From Methylobacterium sp. FF17 (GTDB taxonomy: Bacteria > Pseudomonadota > Alphaproteobacteria > Rhizobiales > Beijerinckiaceae), in assembly GCF_025813715.1 (NCBI RefSeq), contig NZ_CP107536.1, forward strand, positions 1 through 34,110: a stretch of DNA of 34,110 nt, read 5' to 3'. Positions 15,175-22,673 of this stretch are shown here, piece by piece. The translations under genes and the position numbers were made by a program. The number at the start of each line of letters is the position of its first letter. Within the stretch, counting starts at the first letter, position 1. The notes under the pieces are model-generated. The model ran no database searches. It saw only the letters and a program-made list of their open reading frames with translations, and had not been told where the DNA came from.

Positions 15175-16560
15175 GTGCCCTCTCTCAAGCTGTCCAATCC
15201 CTTCCGCCGGGGTGCTAATCGCCCCTCCCTGAAACAGCGCGCCGCGAACCTGAAGGCGTCGGCGGCGCGAGTGATGAAGCGCAAGCCTGCTGATCCGTTC
15301 GGCGACATGGCATGCCCTGAGGGGTTCGTGCCGTACCCCTTCGACAAGCCCATGAGCTACGCCAGCATCGGGCACGTCGTGATCCCCGTAGAAGCCCAGA
15401 AGCTGTTGGATTTGGCACTGGACGAATATGAGCGGGTCTGCGGCTCGTTCGCCGATTTCATGAGCGATGAGCAACGTGAGGGCATCCGGCAGGCGAACCG
15501 CAATCTTCTTCGTCTTGATGCCTTGGCCGCCCTGGTGGCACCCGACCAGAAAGGCGCCTCGGCCGCGCCGAGGGACGATAGCGGCACCGACGCGCTGCTA
15601 GTGCATCTGGGGCGCCAGTTCGAAGCCGCGCGCCTCGCCGAGGAAGCCGCGCATGCTCGCTTCAATAAGGCAGACGAACTCGCGGATGCGGGACGGCCCG
15701 CAAAACCTGGCTCCTTGGTTTTCCGTGCCTCCGACCGTTCTTTTGGCCTCCGCGAGTCGAGCATGCATCCCGACGCGTGGGAAGGGCTTGAGGTCTTCCA
15801 TGATGACATTGAATGGATGCGCAGGCGCGCTTTCACTCGCGAGGTCTGGCGTGATGCTCGGGAGGGCGAACGCGCGTGGAAAGGGCACGGCGGCAAGCTG
15901 CCGGAAATCCAGCCCTACCCTGAGGCGCAAGCTCGTGCCGCCGAACTCGTCGGCATCTGGGATGCGTGGCAAGCCGACTGTGACCGGGCCGAGGCCGAGG
16001 CCGGCGTGCCTGCCGCTTCAGATGCATCAATGGCAGCGTTCCAGGCAGGAAAGGCTATCGCGTCGCAGATCGCGGAGCTTCCGGCGCGCACGGCCGAGGG
16101 CCTGAAGGTCAAAATCCGCGCCTTGGATTTCTACGCCTACTCGTCCTCAAAGGATGAGCCCGATGCGATCCTGATGCGGTCGCTGGCTCGCGATGCTGCG
16201 GCTGCTGCCGACAGCGAACCATTCAGCCTACAGGGCGCGGCGTCTCTGTCCTTCGATGCGCTCACATTCGAGGGTGGAACGCGAACCCTACCTGAGTGGC
16301 AAGCCAAGCTGGGGGAGTACGCTATCGCGATGGTTCTCGCGGAACACTTCCTCAAGATGGGTAAGCCCGAGATGGAAGCCCGCATCCGAGACATCGGGGA
16401 GGAAGATGACGGCTCTGGCGTCGTCACCATTCTGCAGAATTTCGACGCGGCGCAGGAGACATTTGAGGGTTGGGTGAAGCTGCTCAGCACAGCGAGCGCC
16501 CGATACACGATCGCTTCGTCCTCGCTGATCCTGGCTGACAATCCTGCAGCCGAGGGCTGA
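15175..16560 (+). CDS. Large cargo protein, paralogous N-terminus to previous gene
   Basis: A 461-residue protein from a GTG start; AGGAG lies about eight bases upstream. Residues 7-42 (NPFRRGANRPSLKQRAANLK and on to RKPADPF) are a second copy of the leader of the preceding protein. The body is acidic and helical, with aromatic-rich segments around residues 180-260 (EGLEVFHDDIEWMRRRAFTR and ELVGIWDAWQADCDRAEAEA). No recognised domain. I considered portal, capsid and terminase functions and saw none of their features. It is the largest cargo gene and probably shares a function or localisation with its paralogue. Confidence 0.75.
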   Translation: MPSLKLSNPFRRGANRPSLKQRAANLKASAARVMKRKPADPFGDMACPEGFVPYPFDKPMSYASIGHVVIPVEAQKLLDLALDEYERVCGSFADFMSDEQREGIRQANRNLLRLDALAALVAPDQKGASAAPRDDSGTDALLVHLGRQFEAARLAEEAAHARFNKADELADAGRPAKPGSLVFRASDRSFGLRESSMHPDAWEGLEVFHDDIEWMRRRAFTREVWRDAREGERAWKGHGGKLPEIQPYPEAQARAAELVGIWDAWQADCDRAEAEAGVPAASDASMAAFQAGKAIASQIAELPARTAEGLKVKIRALDFYAYSSSKDEPDAILMRSLARDAAAAADSEPFSLQGAASLSFDALTFEGGTRTLPEWQAKLGEYAIAMVLAEHFLKMGKPEMEARIRDIGEEDDGSGVVTILQNFDAAQETFEGWVKLLSTASARYTIASSSLILADNPAAEG

Positions 16561-16564
16561 TCCG

Positions 16565-16852
16565 ATGAGCAACGTTCACACCTTCGCGCCCCGCCCTCGC
16601 CCGGTTGCTGCTGCTGCCCTCCCGGCGCTCTGCCCAGCCGAAATCCGACGCCAGATCGAGGCAGCGGCACAATCCGCCTTGGATGCCGCCGACCGGCTGA
16701 TTGCCCTCCTCGACCAGATCGAAGGGGACACCGATCGGGAGGACGGCGCCGATGCCGAACCCTCGCTCGGCGCGCCCGAGAACCATCACGCCTCGCAAGT
16801 CGTCTGGCTGCGCGGCTCCTCCTCCGATGCCGAACAGGATGCCCCTCGATGA
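16565..16852 (+). CDS. Small acidic hypothetical protein
   Basis: A 95-residue protein beginning MSNVHTFAPRPRPVAAAALP, with one clear helix (EIRRQIEAAAQSALDAADRL then IALLDQIEGD) and an acidic, probably disordered tail. It starts four bases after the preceding stop and its stop overlaps the next start as ATGA. I recognise no family. The single long helix suggests an interaction partner of a neighbour. Confidence 0.6.
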   Translation: MSNVHTFAPRPRPVAAAALPALCPAEIRRQIEAAAQSALDAADRLIALLDQIEGDTDREDGADAEPSLGAPENHHASQVVWLRGSSSDAEQDAPR

Positions 16853-17028
16853 AAACGCGGATCACCATGCGCGCCGCTCTGGCGCTCGGCTTCCCCGCCG
16901 TCGCCCGTGGCGTTGGTCGCCTCAAGCGCCTGCGATGCGCCCTCCTCCGCGACGCGGGGCACGAGGTCGGACGCGGCAACGTCGTCACCGCTGCCGTTCT
17001 TGTCGCCCTCTACGTGGTAGCCTGCTGA
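16849..17028 (+). CDS. 59-residue basic protein with hydrophobic C-terminus
   Basis: This short frame begins at an ATGA overlap with the previous gene and ends in a TGATG overlap with the next, which is strong evidence that it is translated. The protein begins MKTRITMRAALALGFPAVAR, has a basic middle (GRLKRLRCALLRDAGHEVGR) and ends in a hydrophobic run (NVVTAAVLVALYVVAC), consistent with a small tail-anchored membrane protein. Function unknown. Confidence 0.65.
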   Translation: MKTRITMRAALALGFPAVARGVGRLKRLRCALLRDAGHEVGRGNVVTAAVLVALYVVAC

Positions 17029-17258
17029 TGCGTGTCGTTCCTGCCATCTCCCAGGCGGCCCCCGTGCCGTCCCTCCTCGGCCTCGCTCGGATCGGTTTCG
17101 AGACATGGCGGCTGCGCCGGATCGCGGCCGGGCTCGCTCGGGCCAATGCGCGCGGCGACGCCAACGCGGCAAGGCGCTGGCTCGCCCGGGTGGAAGGTGC
17201 CCTGGCGGATCTCGACCGGGCGCAGGACCGCTTCAGACCCCGGCGCCGGCCCCGCTAA
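17028..17258 (+). CDS. 76-residue basic hypothetical protein, last cargo gene
   Basis: The ATG shares a base with the preceding stop (TGATG). The protein is Arg/Ala-rich and helical (GLARIGFETWRLRRIAAGLA then RANARGDANAARRWLARVEG) and ends in a basic tail (RFRPRRRPR). A nucleic-acid-binding or structural role is possible, but I recognise no family. It ends the cargo operon 75 bp from the converging partition genes; that gap carries a par-like site. Confidence 0.6.
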   Translation: MRVVPAISQAAPVPSLLGLARIGFETWRLRRIAAGLARANARGDANAARRWLARVEGALADLDRAQDRFRPRRRPR

Positions 17259-17293
17259 CCTCTTGGCTCTCCCGGCGCTCACAAGCCCCGACA

Positions 17294-17346
17294 TCTTGCT
17301 ATCAAGACGGCTCGGCGTCTCAACGTCGGGCCGTCATTCCGTCTTG
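17294..17346. repeat. Par-like site at the 3' side of the partition genes
   Basis: TCTTGCTATCAAG at 17294-17306 is an exact 13-bp copy of 18362-18374. It is followed by CGTCTCA at 17316-17322 and CGTCTTG at 17340-17346, the same heptamer family that clusters upstream of parA. The outer arms CCCGAC and GTCGGG around it could also pair. The partition genes are thus bracketed by the same word set. Confidence 0.5.
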
Positions 17347-17603
17347 TGACCATGCCGTCTCAGAACGTCACGGATCGCATCCTCTGCCAGAGCTTGGGCC
17401 GTGGTGTCCTGATCCAAAGCGATCTGCCGAAGGGCCTTCCGCTCGGCTGGGCTCATGCGAACGATGATCTGCACACGGCCATCGGAGACCTTGCCGGCCT
17501 TGTCGGGCGCGGCTTCCTCGGGGCGGCTCTCGGCCTCGGCGGGCTGCGACTTGCGCGCGAGCCTGTCGGATAGGCTCGTGAGGGTTGGGCGGTCCTTTGC
17601 CAT
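17334..17603 (-). CDS. Ribbon-helix-helix partner of ParA (ParB-type centromere-binding protein)
   Basis: An 89-residue protein from the ATG at 17603; a longer frame exists but would run back through parA. The N-terminal half is charged and flexible (MAKDRPTLTSLSDRLARKSQ), as in the ParA-stimulating tails of small partition proteins. Residues about 42-85 form a ribbon-helix-helix: strand GRVQIIVRM, helix SPAERKALRQIALDQ, helix TTAQALAEDAIRDVLRRHG. It follows parA with a two-base gap. Small RHH proteins play the ParB role in type Ib plasmid partition and usually repress the operon by binding repeats upstream of parA. Likely sites are the CGTCTYG repeats. Confidence 0.85.
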   Translation of the reverse strand: MAKDRPTLTSLSDRLARKSQPAEAESRPEEAAPDKAGKVSDGRVQIIVRMSPAERKALRQIALDQDTTAQALAEDAIRDVLRRHGHKTE

Positions 17604-17605
17604 CG

Positions 17606-18241
17606 TCAGCCTTTCAGGTTCGCTTGTACCTCGTGCCAGAGCGCCAGCATTTCGGCGGCGGCTCGGCCCTCGGGCTCGTACTCGTTCACGGTCTGCCCAC
17701 CGATGACTGCGTGAGACATGGCAACCCGCTGCGAAATCACGGACGCGGCGACGGTCGCCCCCATGCGGGTCAAGGTCTCTCGGGCCTCGGCAACGATTGA
17801 CGGTTCGCCTGACCCTGTGCGGGGCGGGGCGTGGTTGATGATGGCGAGGGGCTTCTTCCCGACGCGCTGGGCAAGATCCAGCGTCGTCGCCACGGCTGCC
17901 AGGTCGAACGGGCCGGGCCGCGTCGGGACCAGCACAAGGTCCGACACACGCATGGCGTCCGCGATTGAGTTCTCGGCGTGGGGCGGCGTGTCCACGATGG
18001 CGAAGGCAACGCCCTCCTTCCTCGCAGCCGGCAGGATCTTGGCAAGCTCGCGCGCGTCGCACTCGACCAGGGCCGGGGTGTCGCCCTGTCGGAGGTCCCA
18101 CCACCATTTGAGCGACCGCTGCGGATCGGTGTCGAACAGGAGCACGGGCCTTCCTGGGCCGGCGGCGATGACGCTGAGGTGAGTGGCGAGCGTCGTCTTC
18201 CCGACCCCACCCTTCCGCGCCGCTATCGTGATCGTCTGCAT
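17606..18241 (-). CDS. parA: ParA-family partition ATPase
   Basis: A 211-residue protein, the length of short type Ib ParA proteins. The deviant Walker A motif is at residues 8-17 (ARKGGVGKTT), Walker A' at 36-43 (FDTDPQRS) and the Walker B-like segment at 80-87 (FAIVDTPP). There is no N-terminal HTH, so repression of the operon falls to the RHH partner downstream. It would use ATP-dependent binding to nucleoid DNA to segregate low-copy DNA that carries the centromere repeats. A plasmid-style partition system in a phage-like element argues for an extrachromosomal prophage state. Confidence 0.95.
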   Translation of the reverse strand: MQTITIAARKGGVGKTTLATHLSVIAAGPGRPVLLFDTDPQRSLKWWWDLRQGDTPALVECDARELAKILPAARKEGVAFAIVDTPPHAENSIADAMRVSDLVLVPTRPGPFDLAAVATTLDLAQRVGKKPLAIINHAPPRTGSGEPSIVAEARETLTRMGATVAASVISQRVAMSHAVIGGQTVNEYEPEGRAAAEMLALWHEVQANLKG

Positions 18242-18293
18242 TCTCTACGTCCCGAGGTCTCGCCGTCGATCATGCGGGACGGCTCGTTAACAC

Positions 18294-18382
18294 GGCGTCT
18301 CGACGCCAAGCGAGCGGAACGTCTCGGTGTCTCGACTTTTAAACGCCAGGGCGTCTTGCCGTCTTGCTATCAAGCCGTCTCA
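18294..18382. repeat. CGTCTYG repeat cluster upstream of parA, candidate centromere
   Basis: Within 89 bp I count six copies of a CGTCT(C/T)(G/A)-type heptamer at 18296, 18320, 18329 (TGTCTCG variant), 18352, 18360 and 18376, together with the perfect inverted repeat GGCGTC-TC-GACGCC (18294-18307) and TCTTGCTATCAAG (18362-18374). Spacings are 24, 9, 23, 8 and 16, so paired half-sites about 8-9 bp apart recur. It lies in the 238-bp gap upstream of parA, where type Ib systems keep centromere and operator. Confidence 0.65.
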
Positions 18383-18385
18383 ACT

Positions 18386-18419
18386 GTAACTTGGGATAAA
18401 CGGTATTCTCCCAAGTTTC
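18386..18419. other. 34-bp lox-like recombination site
   Basis: Two 13-bp arms flank an 8-bp spacer, exactly the layout of P1 loxP. The left arm GTAACTTGGGATA (18386-18398) matches the loxP arm ATAACTTCGTATA at 10 of 13 positions. The spacer is AACGGTAT (18399-18406). The right arm TCTCCCAAGTTTC (18407-18419), inverted, matches at 8 of 13. The arms share a perfect 9-bp inverted repeat, AACTTGGGA/TCCCAAGTT. A Cre-like recombinase gene begins about 960 bp downstream on the same side. Recombination here is inferred. An operator for the flanking promoters would also fit the symmetry. Confidence 0.6.
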
Positions 18420-18479
18420 AGGCCGGTGGGTTGAAAGACCGGCTTGGAATTAGAGCACCGGCTATATCAGGAGGTGGAA

Positions 18480-18698
18480 ATGAACGAGCAGGCCCCCGCA
18501 CAAGCTGCGGACGATCTCGCAGCGTATGAGTTCAAGGTGTTCGAGGCGATGTTCCGAACCTACGGGAACGCCGATGCCGCAAAGCGTAATCGCGAGGAGA
18601 TCGCCCGGATGTTCCGCGAGGGCGCGCCGGCAGATGTCACCGCTGATATGATCCACGAAACTCAGGCCGACCACGATACTTGGGTCAATGAGAAGTGA
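18480..18698 (+). CDS. Small acidic hypothetical protein, first gene of recombinase operon
   Basis: AGGAGGTG six to eight bases before the ATG is the strongest ribosome binding site in the window and fixes the start. The 72-residue protein is acidic and helical (AAYEFKVFEAMFRTYGNADA and AKRNREEIARMFREGAPADV). No family recognised. It begins the plus-strand operon that diverges from parA and leads to the DUF3102 and Cre-like genes. The strong initiation site suggests high expression. Confidence 0.7.
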   Translation: MNEQAPAQAADDLAAYEFKVFEAMFRTYGNADAAKRNREEIARMFREGAPADVTADMIHETQADHDTWVNEK

Positions 18699-18705
18699 GG
18701 GCGCG

Positions 18706-19389
18706 ATGAGTAAGCGAATGGGATCGAACATTGCTGGCGCCATCAACGCGGCCCATGCCGGTGTTGAGGCTGCGAAGCGCGAGGGGGCACGGTATGCCGT
18801 CGAATGCGGGCGCCTGTTAGGGGAGGCTAAGGCTACCGTCCCGCACGGTGGCTGGGATGCGTGGCTGCGGCTGAATACGACGGTCTCGCCTCGCACGGCG
18901 CAGCTTTATATGCGGATCGCTCGTCACGTCGAAAGCGACCCTGCAAAAGCGCAACGCGTTGCGGGTTTGAGCGTGCGCGAAGCCGCTGCCGAGGCGACGG
19001 TGACGAAGCGGGCGCTTCGGCCAGAGCCCGCTAACCCGCTGAGCGTAGAAGAACAGGCGTGGTTGACCGAGCTGATGGACGCTTGGGCGGAAGCGAAGGA
19101 TCGCCCCGACTTCAAAGAGGCGTTCGTTCGCGAAATCCATCGTCGGGGCGAAATCACCCTCAAGGAGCGCAATCGCCTAATTAAGGCGGCCTATTTCAAG
19201 CCGGGGGTAACGGACGCTGACCGCGAGATTGCGGCTCGGAATGTTGCGCTGATGCTCAAGGCTTACATCCCAAAGGGGAAGCTCTCCGAGCTTATGCAAA
19301 AGTGCATCGCCGAGAACACCACGGGTGAGGATCTCGCTATCGCCCTCGGCGATGCGATTGAGGCCCGGCAGATCGCGGCCAATGGCTGA
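18706..19389 (+). CDS. DUF3102 domain protein
   Basis: The ATG at 18706 has GAGGG just upstream and is preferred over an overlapping start at 18688, giving 227 residues. The N-terminal 70 residues match DUF3102: [20 protein letters not shown], a [10 protein letters not shown] core and [13 protein letters not shown], a helical DNA-binding-like unit found in phage and plasmid proteins. The rest is helical, with [20 protein letters not shown] and a C-terminal [20 protein letters not shown]. It overlaps the recombinase start by eight bases, so the two are co-translated. A role as accessory DNA-binding protein for recombination or partition is an inference from position. Confidence 0.8.
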   Translation: MSKRMGSNIAGAINAAHAGVEAAKREGARYAVECGRLLGEAKATVPHGGWDAWLRLNTTVSPRTAQLYMRIARHVESDPAKAQRVAGLSVREAAAEATVTKRALRPEPANPLSVEEQAWLTELMDAWAEAKDRPDFKEAFVREIHRRGEITLKERNRLIKAAYFKPGVTDADREIAARNVALMLKAYIPKGKLSELMQKCIAENTTGEDLAIALGDAIEARQIAANG

Positions 19390-20404
19390 CCAGATCCCCG
19401 CACTCGCCACACCGCACGGCGAGTCGCTTCCCATCGAAAGTGCCCAACAAGTGGACGCTTTGCCGGCCGAGACGGCTGCGATCGTCCAGGCGTACCAGCG
19501 CGCGAGCAAGGCAGGCTCCACCGTGCGGGCCTACAGGTCCGATGCGGTGGTGTTCTCGGCATGGTGCGAGCGATACGGCTTCCGATCCCTGCCGGCGTCC
19601 CCTGAAGCCGTGGCCGCGTTCCTCGCCTCGGAGGCGGACGCGGGCCGGGCGGTCTCGACCATCGGCCGGCGCTGCGCCGCGATCCGCTATGCCCACAAGC
19701 TCGCAGGCAAAGCGGACCCCACCGATAACGAGGAGGTTCACGCGCTCCTCAAGGGCATCCGTCGCACAGTCGGCACGGCGCCGAACCAAAAGACCGCCGC
19801 GACCGTGGAAATAGTCACGGCCATGCTGATGCGGACCCCCGACACCCTGACGGGTAAGCGAGACCGCGCCTTGTTGGCGCTCGGCTTCGCGGGAGCCTTC
19901 CGACGCTCCGAGCTGGTCGCGCTCGACGTGGCTGACCTCCGCGAGGACAAGGACGGCCTGCGCGTGATTGTCCGCCGTTCAAAGACAGATCAGGAGGGCA
20001 AGGGTTTCGAGAAAGCGATACCGCATGGCCGGTTCGTCCGGCCGGTCGCTCTGCTGCGGGAATGGCTCGATGCCGCCGGGATCACGGAAGGGCCAGTGTT
20101 CCGGCCGGTGTCGCGATCGGGGAGGGTGCGGGGTGCAAATGCCCTCGGGGAAGGTATTTCGTCCCGCCTCACAACGCAGTCGGTCGCGGACATCATCAAA
20201 CGATATGCCGTAGCCGCTGGCCTCGATGCCTCAACCTTCGGGGCGCACTCGCTGCGAGCCGGGTTCGTCACGTCGGCGGCCGAACGCGGGGCGGATCTCG
20301 CCCGGATCATGGACACGTCGGGGCACCGCGATCCGCGCACGGTGGTCGGGTACATCCGCAGGGCCAACGCCTTCAAAGATCACGCGGGCGGGGGCTTCCT
20401 GTGA
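19382..20404 (+). CDS. Cre-like tyrosine recombinase
   Basis: The ATG at 19382 gives 340 residues, close to the 343 of P1 Cre. The core-binding domain (about 35-130) has Cre-like landmarks: [34 protein letters not shown] and [10 protein letters not shown]. The catalytic set falls at nearly the same numbers as in Cre: R174 (Cre R173), K201, H289, R292 in AHSLRAG, H315 where Cre has W315, and nucleophile Y324 in VVGYIRR. In a phage-plasmid such an enzyme resolves dimers at a lox site and can close the incoming genome; a 34-bp lox-like site lies upstream. An integrase acting at a chromosomal attB cannot be excluded, but no att-type repeat or tRNA was seen. Confidence 0.9.
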   Translation: MADQIPALATPHGESLPIESAQQVDALPAETAAIVQAYQRASKAGSTVRAYRSDAVVFSAWCERYGFRSLPASPEAVAAFLASEADAGRAVSTIGRRCAAIRYAHKLAGKADPTDNEEVHALLKGIRRTVGTAPNQKTAATVEIVTAMLMRTPDTLTGKRDRALLALGFAGAFRRSELVALDVADLREDKDGLRVIVRRSKTDQEGKGFEKAIPHGRFVRPVALLREWLDAAGITEGPVFRPVSRSGRVRGANALGEGISSRLTTQSVADIIKRYAVAAGLDASTFGAHSLRAGFVTSAAERGADLARIMDTSGHRDPRTVVGYIRRANAFKDHAGGGFL

Positions 20405-20640
20405 TGGACGAGGAAGTCGGCCCCATCTTCATCGTGGACCAGAGCGACGAGCCCGCCCTTCACCAATTCGCGGGCAAGATCGGCGGCCGATTAGAGACGT
20501 GGCAGTTGATTGATGGCGATGACCAGGTGCTAGGCGCTCGGTTGCTTGGGACGGCAGGCCAGATGAGCATCGCCCGGCGCTGCCTGTATCTCGGGCTCAG
20601 TGGACTACCACCACACATCAAGCCGCTGTGGGACTGGTAG
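20404..20640 (+). CDS. 78-residue hypothetical protein coupled to recombinase
   Basis: The ATG shares a base with the recombinase stop (TGATG). The small protein ([20 protein letters not shown], then GKIGGRLETWQLIDGDDQVL) looks like a compact alpha/beta fold with an aromatic C-terminus (PPHIKPLWDW). No family recognised. Coupling suggests it is made in step with the recombinase and could modulate it. It ends 28 bp from the converging early operon. Confidence 0.65.
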   Translation: MDEEVGPIFIVDQSDEPALHQFAGKIGGRLETWQLIDGDDQVLGARLLGTAGQMSIARRCLYLGLSGLPPHIKPLWDW

Positions 20641-20668
20641 ATTGAGAAACACCGGAGCCCTGACGCCT

Positions 20669-21031
20669 CTAGTGAGCCGCGCCGCGCGCCCCGGCCATGG
20701 CTTCGGCGACCATGCTGCGGACCTTCCCGCCGGGCATCGCTTCCAGGGATCGGCCCAAGCCTTCGATGATCGCGGCTAGCTCGGGCGCAGCTTGCCCCTC
20801 GGGCGGCTTGCGTCCGCGTAGGCTCAACTCGGCCTCGGCGTCGTCCAGTGCCAAGGGCCTGGGATGGATCGCGGTAGCCCATGCCCGCATCCCGGCGACC
20901 CAGAGGGCGTCTAGGCGCTCATCGCTCTCCGCTTGGAGGGGGCGACCACGCTGGACGTAGCAGCGGCGGGCCTGCACCTCGGCGTGTCGGGCCTCGGTCT
21001 TGATCCAGTTGCCGGGGGAATGGTGGGGCAT
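20669..21031 (-). CDS. Hypothetical protein, last gene of early operon
   Basis: A 120-residue protein (MPHHSPGNWIKTEARHAEVQ). It is helical and charged, with RAWATAIHPRPLALDDAEAE and a C-terminal amphipathic helix, LAAIIEGLGRSLEAMPGGKV. It follows the TerS-like gene after 57 bp, in the position where a large terminase gene is often found, but it is far too small and has no Walker or nuclease motif. Function unknown. Confidence 0.65.
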   Translation of the reverse strand: MPHHSPGNWIKTEARHAEVQARRCYVQRGRPLQAESDERLDALWVAGMRAWATAIHPRPLALDDAEAELSLRGRKPPEGQAAPELAAIIEGLGRSLEAMPGGKVRSMVAEAMAGARGAAH

Positions 21032-21088
21032 GTGAAGTGTCCTTTCGCGACTTGTACGCGCGCCCGCGCGCGAGGGGTTGCAGGGAGC

Positions 21089-21556
21089 TTACGAAGCGGG
21101 GGCGTTAGCTCGGGTCTTGGCGATCATGGCGGCAAGGGCCTTGGCGCGGTCGTGGTCGGTTATGACCTTGATGGGTATCTCTCCACCGTCCGGCCCAGAG
21201 TGCTCATTGGTGATTTTGTCGCCGAACTTGCGGGGCGCCATCTTCGCCAAGAGCCATTTGCGGGTGTCCACCATGAGGCGGGCGCGGGCGGTGTCATCTG
21301 GCGCAGAGGTCTCGGCGACCCGATACAAATCCTCGGCCAAGGTGTCGGCGCGGATATCGGTCGCCAACGCATACTCGCGGCGGAATTCCTCGTTCTGGCT
21401 CAGCCAACGATAGACCGTTGCCTTATGCGGCATGGCCTCCTGCCGACAGATTTCGGTAAGGCTCTTGCCCTCAACAACCTGCTCAAAGATGGCTTCGGCC
21501 GTTGCTTGGTCGAAGGTTGTCGGGCGGCCCGTGGCCTGGGGTTCGGTCGTGCTCAT
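21089..21556 (-). CDS. Sf6-type phage terminase small subunit
   Basis: The ATG at 21556 gives 155 residues; a longer frame runs into the upstream gene. Residues about 31-53 form the DNA-binding HTH (KSLTEICRQEAMPHKATVYR then WLS), followed by NEEFRREYALATDIRADTLA and the family's marker RARLMVDTRKWLLAKMAPRK then FGDK. In Sf6-like phages this protein binds the packaging site and brings the large subunit to it. Here no large subunit is found, and the gene lies late in the minus-strand replication operon, not with the virion genes. Related HTH proteins outside packaging exist, so the role needs the partner to confirm it. Confidence 0.8.
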   Translation of the reverse strand: MSTTEPQATGRPTTFDQATAEAIFEQVVEGKSLTEICRQEAMPHKATVYRWLSQNEEFRREYALATDIRADTLAEDLYRVAETSAPDDTARARLMVDTRKWLLAKMAPRKFGDKITNEHSGPDGGEIPIKVITDHDRAKALAAMIAKTRANAPAS

Positions 21557-21575
21557 GGTGTCGTCTCGCTGTTGG

Positions 21576-21920
21576 TCACTGCATGATCTTGAGACAGCCA
21601 GGCGTCTCACATTGCGCTCGGATATGGCCGTTGCTGCTGTCCTTCGCCCACTCCATCGTGCCAGCGCATTCGGGGCAGGGGCGTTCACCTGATGCGGCCG
21701 GATCGCTTGCGATGGATGACAGCAGGGCGGGCGTCGGGCTGGGCTTGCCGGGCAGGAGGGCCTTGGCGCCCTCGGCGAGGCCGTGAAGCGCGGCGGCGGC
21801 TGCACGCTGGCGAAGGTCGTTCGCGTCGTCGCGCGTCTCAATCGAGATGGCGGCAACCATCGCCATTTGGCGCATGGCCTCAACGCCAGCATTGAACGCG
21901 GCTTGCTCGTTCGGGGTCAT
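21576..21920 (-). CDS. Small protein with C-terminal zinc-ribbon motif
   Basis: The ATG at 21920 has GAGG five bases upstream and gives 114 residues. The N-terminal half is helical (MTPNEQAAFNAGVEAMRQMA). The C-terminus has PCPECAGTMEW and then CETPGC, two cysteine pairs spaced as in a zinc ribbon. Proteins of this plan (NEQAAFNAG..A..Q plus C-terminal CPEC) occur in alphaproteobacterial phages. It lies just upstream of the TerS-like gene. Function unknown. Confidence 0.7.
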   Translation of the reverse strand: MTPNEQAAFNAGVEAMRQMAMVAAISIETRDDANDLRQRAAAAALHGLAEGAKALLPGKPSPTPALLSSIASDPAASGERPCPECAGTMEWAKDSSNGHIRAQCETPGCLKIMQ

Positions 21921-21927
21921 GCTGGCC

Positions 21928-22281
21928 TCAATGGCAATGAGAGGGGGCGGACTGGTGGAAAGCGGTTGCTCGCTCAACCCGTTCTGCGACCCGGCCGAAC
22001 ACGTCCTCCGCTCGGGTGCCATCGTCCAAGACTGCCCTCAGGCGTTCAGCCAAGAGGCTGACCGCAGACAGGCAGGTGAGGTTCACAGGGTCGCGGATCA
22101 GGGCTGACATCGGCGTTTCGCCAAGCGACGGCGCGGCCGGCGGGTCGCGCCCCTCTGCGGCATGGTTCACGTTCAGCAGTGCGGCTGCGAGCGTCAGGGA
22201 ATAGATCGCCTCCTCAATAGCTGCGGAGTCCTCCTCCAGAGGCAGGCGAGGCGGGGGCGCGGTCTGATCGGTGGTGTGCAT
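21928..22281 (-). CDS. Hypothetical helical protein
   Basis: The ATG at 22281 gives 117 residues (MHTTDQTAPPPRLPLEEDSA). Two helical stretches are visible (IEEAIYSLTLAAALLNVNHA and CLSAVSLLAERLRAVLDDGT), joined by a Pro-rich loop. It follows the upstream gene after 17 bases and precedes the zinc-ribbon gene by seven. No family recognised; function unknown. Confidence 0.65.
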   Translation of the reverse strand: MHTTDQTAPPPRLPLEEDSAAIEEAIYSLTLAAALLNVNHAAEGRDPPAAPSLGETPMSALIRDPVNLTCLSAVSLLAERLRAVLDDGTRAEDVFGRVAERVERATAFHQSAPSHCH

Positions 22282-22298
22282 GTCGGTCCTCGGGCGGA

Positions 22299-22673
22299 TC
22301 AATGAACGGACTTGGATGGGGCCGGCATGGAGGTTGCCCCCGTTGTCGTCGCCACATGGGCGTGGATCTCTCGCAACTCTGGCGAGGCGCGTTGCTCGGC
22401 AACGATCTCGGCACACGCCTGCTGGGCCTCCGCTTGGCCGATCAGCGTTCCGAGGTGCCGAGTAAGCTCGTTCGCCAAATGCCAGCACGCGTAGCTGATG
22501 GGATGCACGGTCGCGGCAAGCTCGGGCTTCACCCCTGGCGGGTTCAGTTCATGGGGCCAGTGCCCGAGGTGCCGCACAAGCTGCGCGTCCTCCAGGTCCG
22601 CAACTATGGTGAGCCGGCGGAACGCCGCCTTCACCCGCTCGGGGTCGCGGTCGTAGCCCTCGAAATCGCTCAT
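22299..22673 (-). CDS. Hypothetical protein of early operon
   Basis: Two starts nine bases apart are possible; the ATG at 22673 is chosen because it overlaps the upstream stop as ATGA and has GAGGG about nine bases before it. The 124 residues (MSDFEGYDRDPERVKAAFRR) contain a His-rich middle (LVRHLGHWPHELNPPGVKPE then TVHPISYACWHLANELTRHL) and a flexible tail. The histidines and one cysteine do not form a known metal motif. Function unknown. Confidence 0.65.
   Translation of the reverse strand: MSDFEGYDRDPERVKAAFRRLTIVADLEDAQLVRHLGHWPHELNPPGVKPELAATVHPISYACWHLANELTRHLGTLIGQAEAQQACAEIVAEQRASPELREIHAHVATTTGATSMPAPSKSVH

Noticed and set aside
14305..16560. Two larger cargo genes as candidate portal or major capsid proteins
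   Set aside because: They share a short basic leader, lie in a repressor-controlled cargo operon and show no portal, HK97-fold or ATPase/nuclease features.
17604..18107. Extended frame of the RHH partner gene running back over parA
   Set aside because: It overlaps the clear ParA coding sequence and is Arg/Gly-rich shadow sequence; the ATG at 17603 gives the natural 89-residue protein.
21557..21892. N-terminal extension of the TerS-like gene
   Set aside because: It overlaps the upstream zinc-ribbon gene and shows no family similarity; TerS proteins begin close to the HTH.
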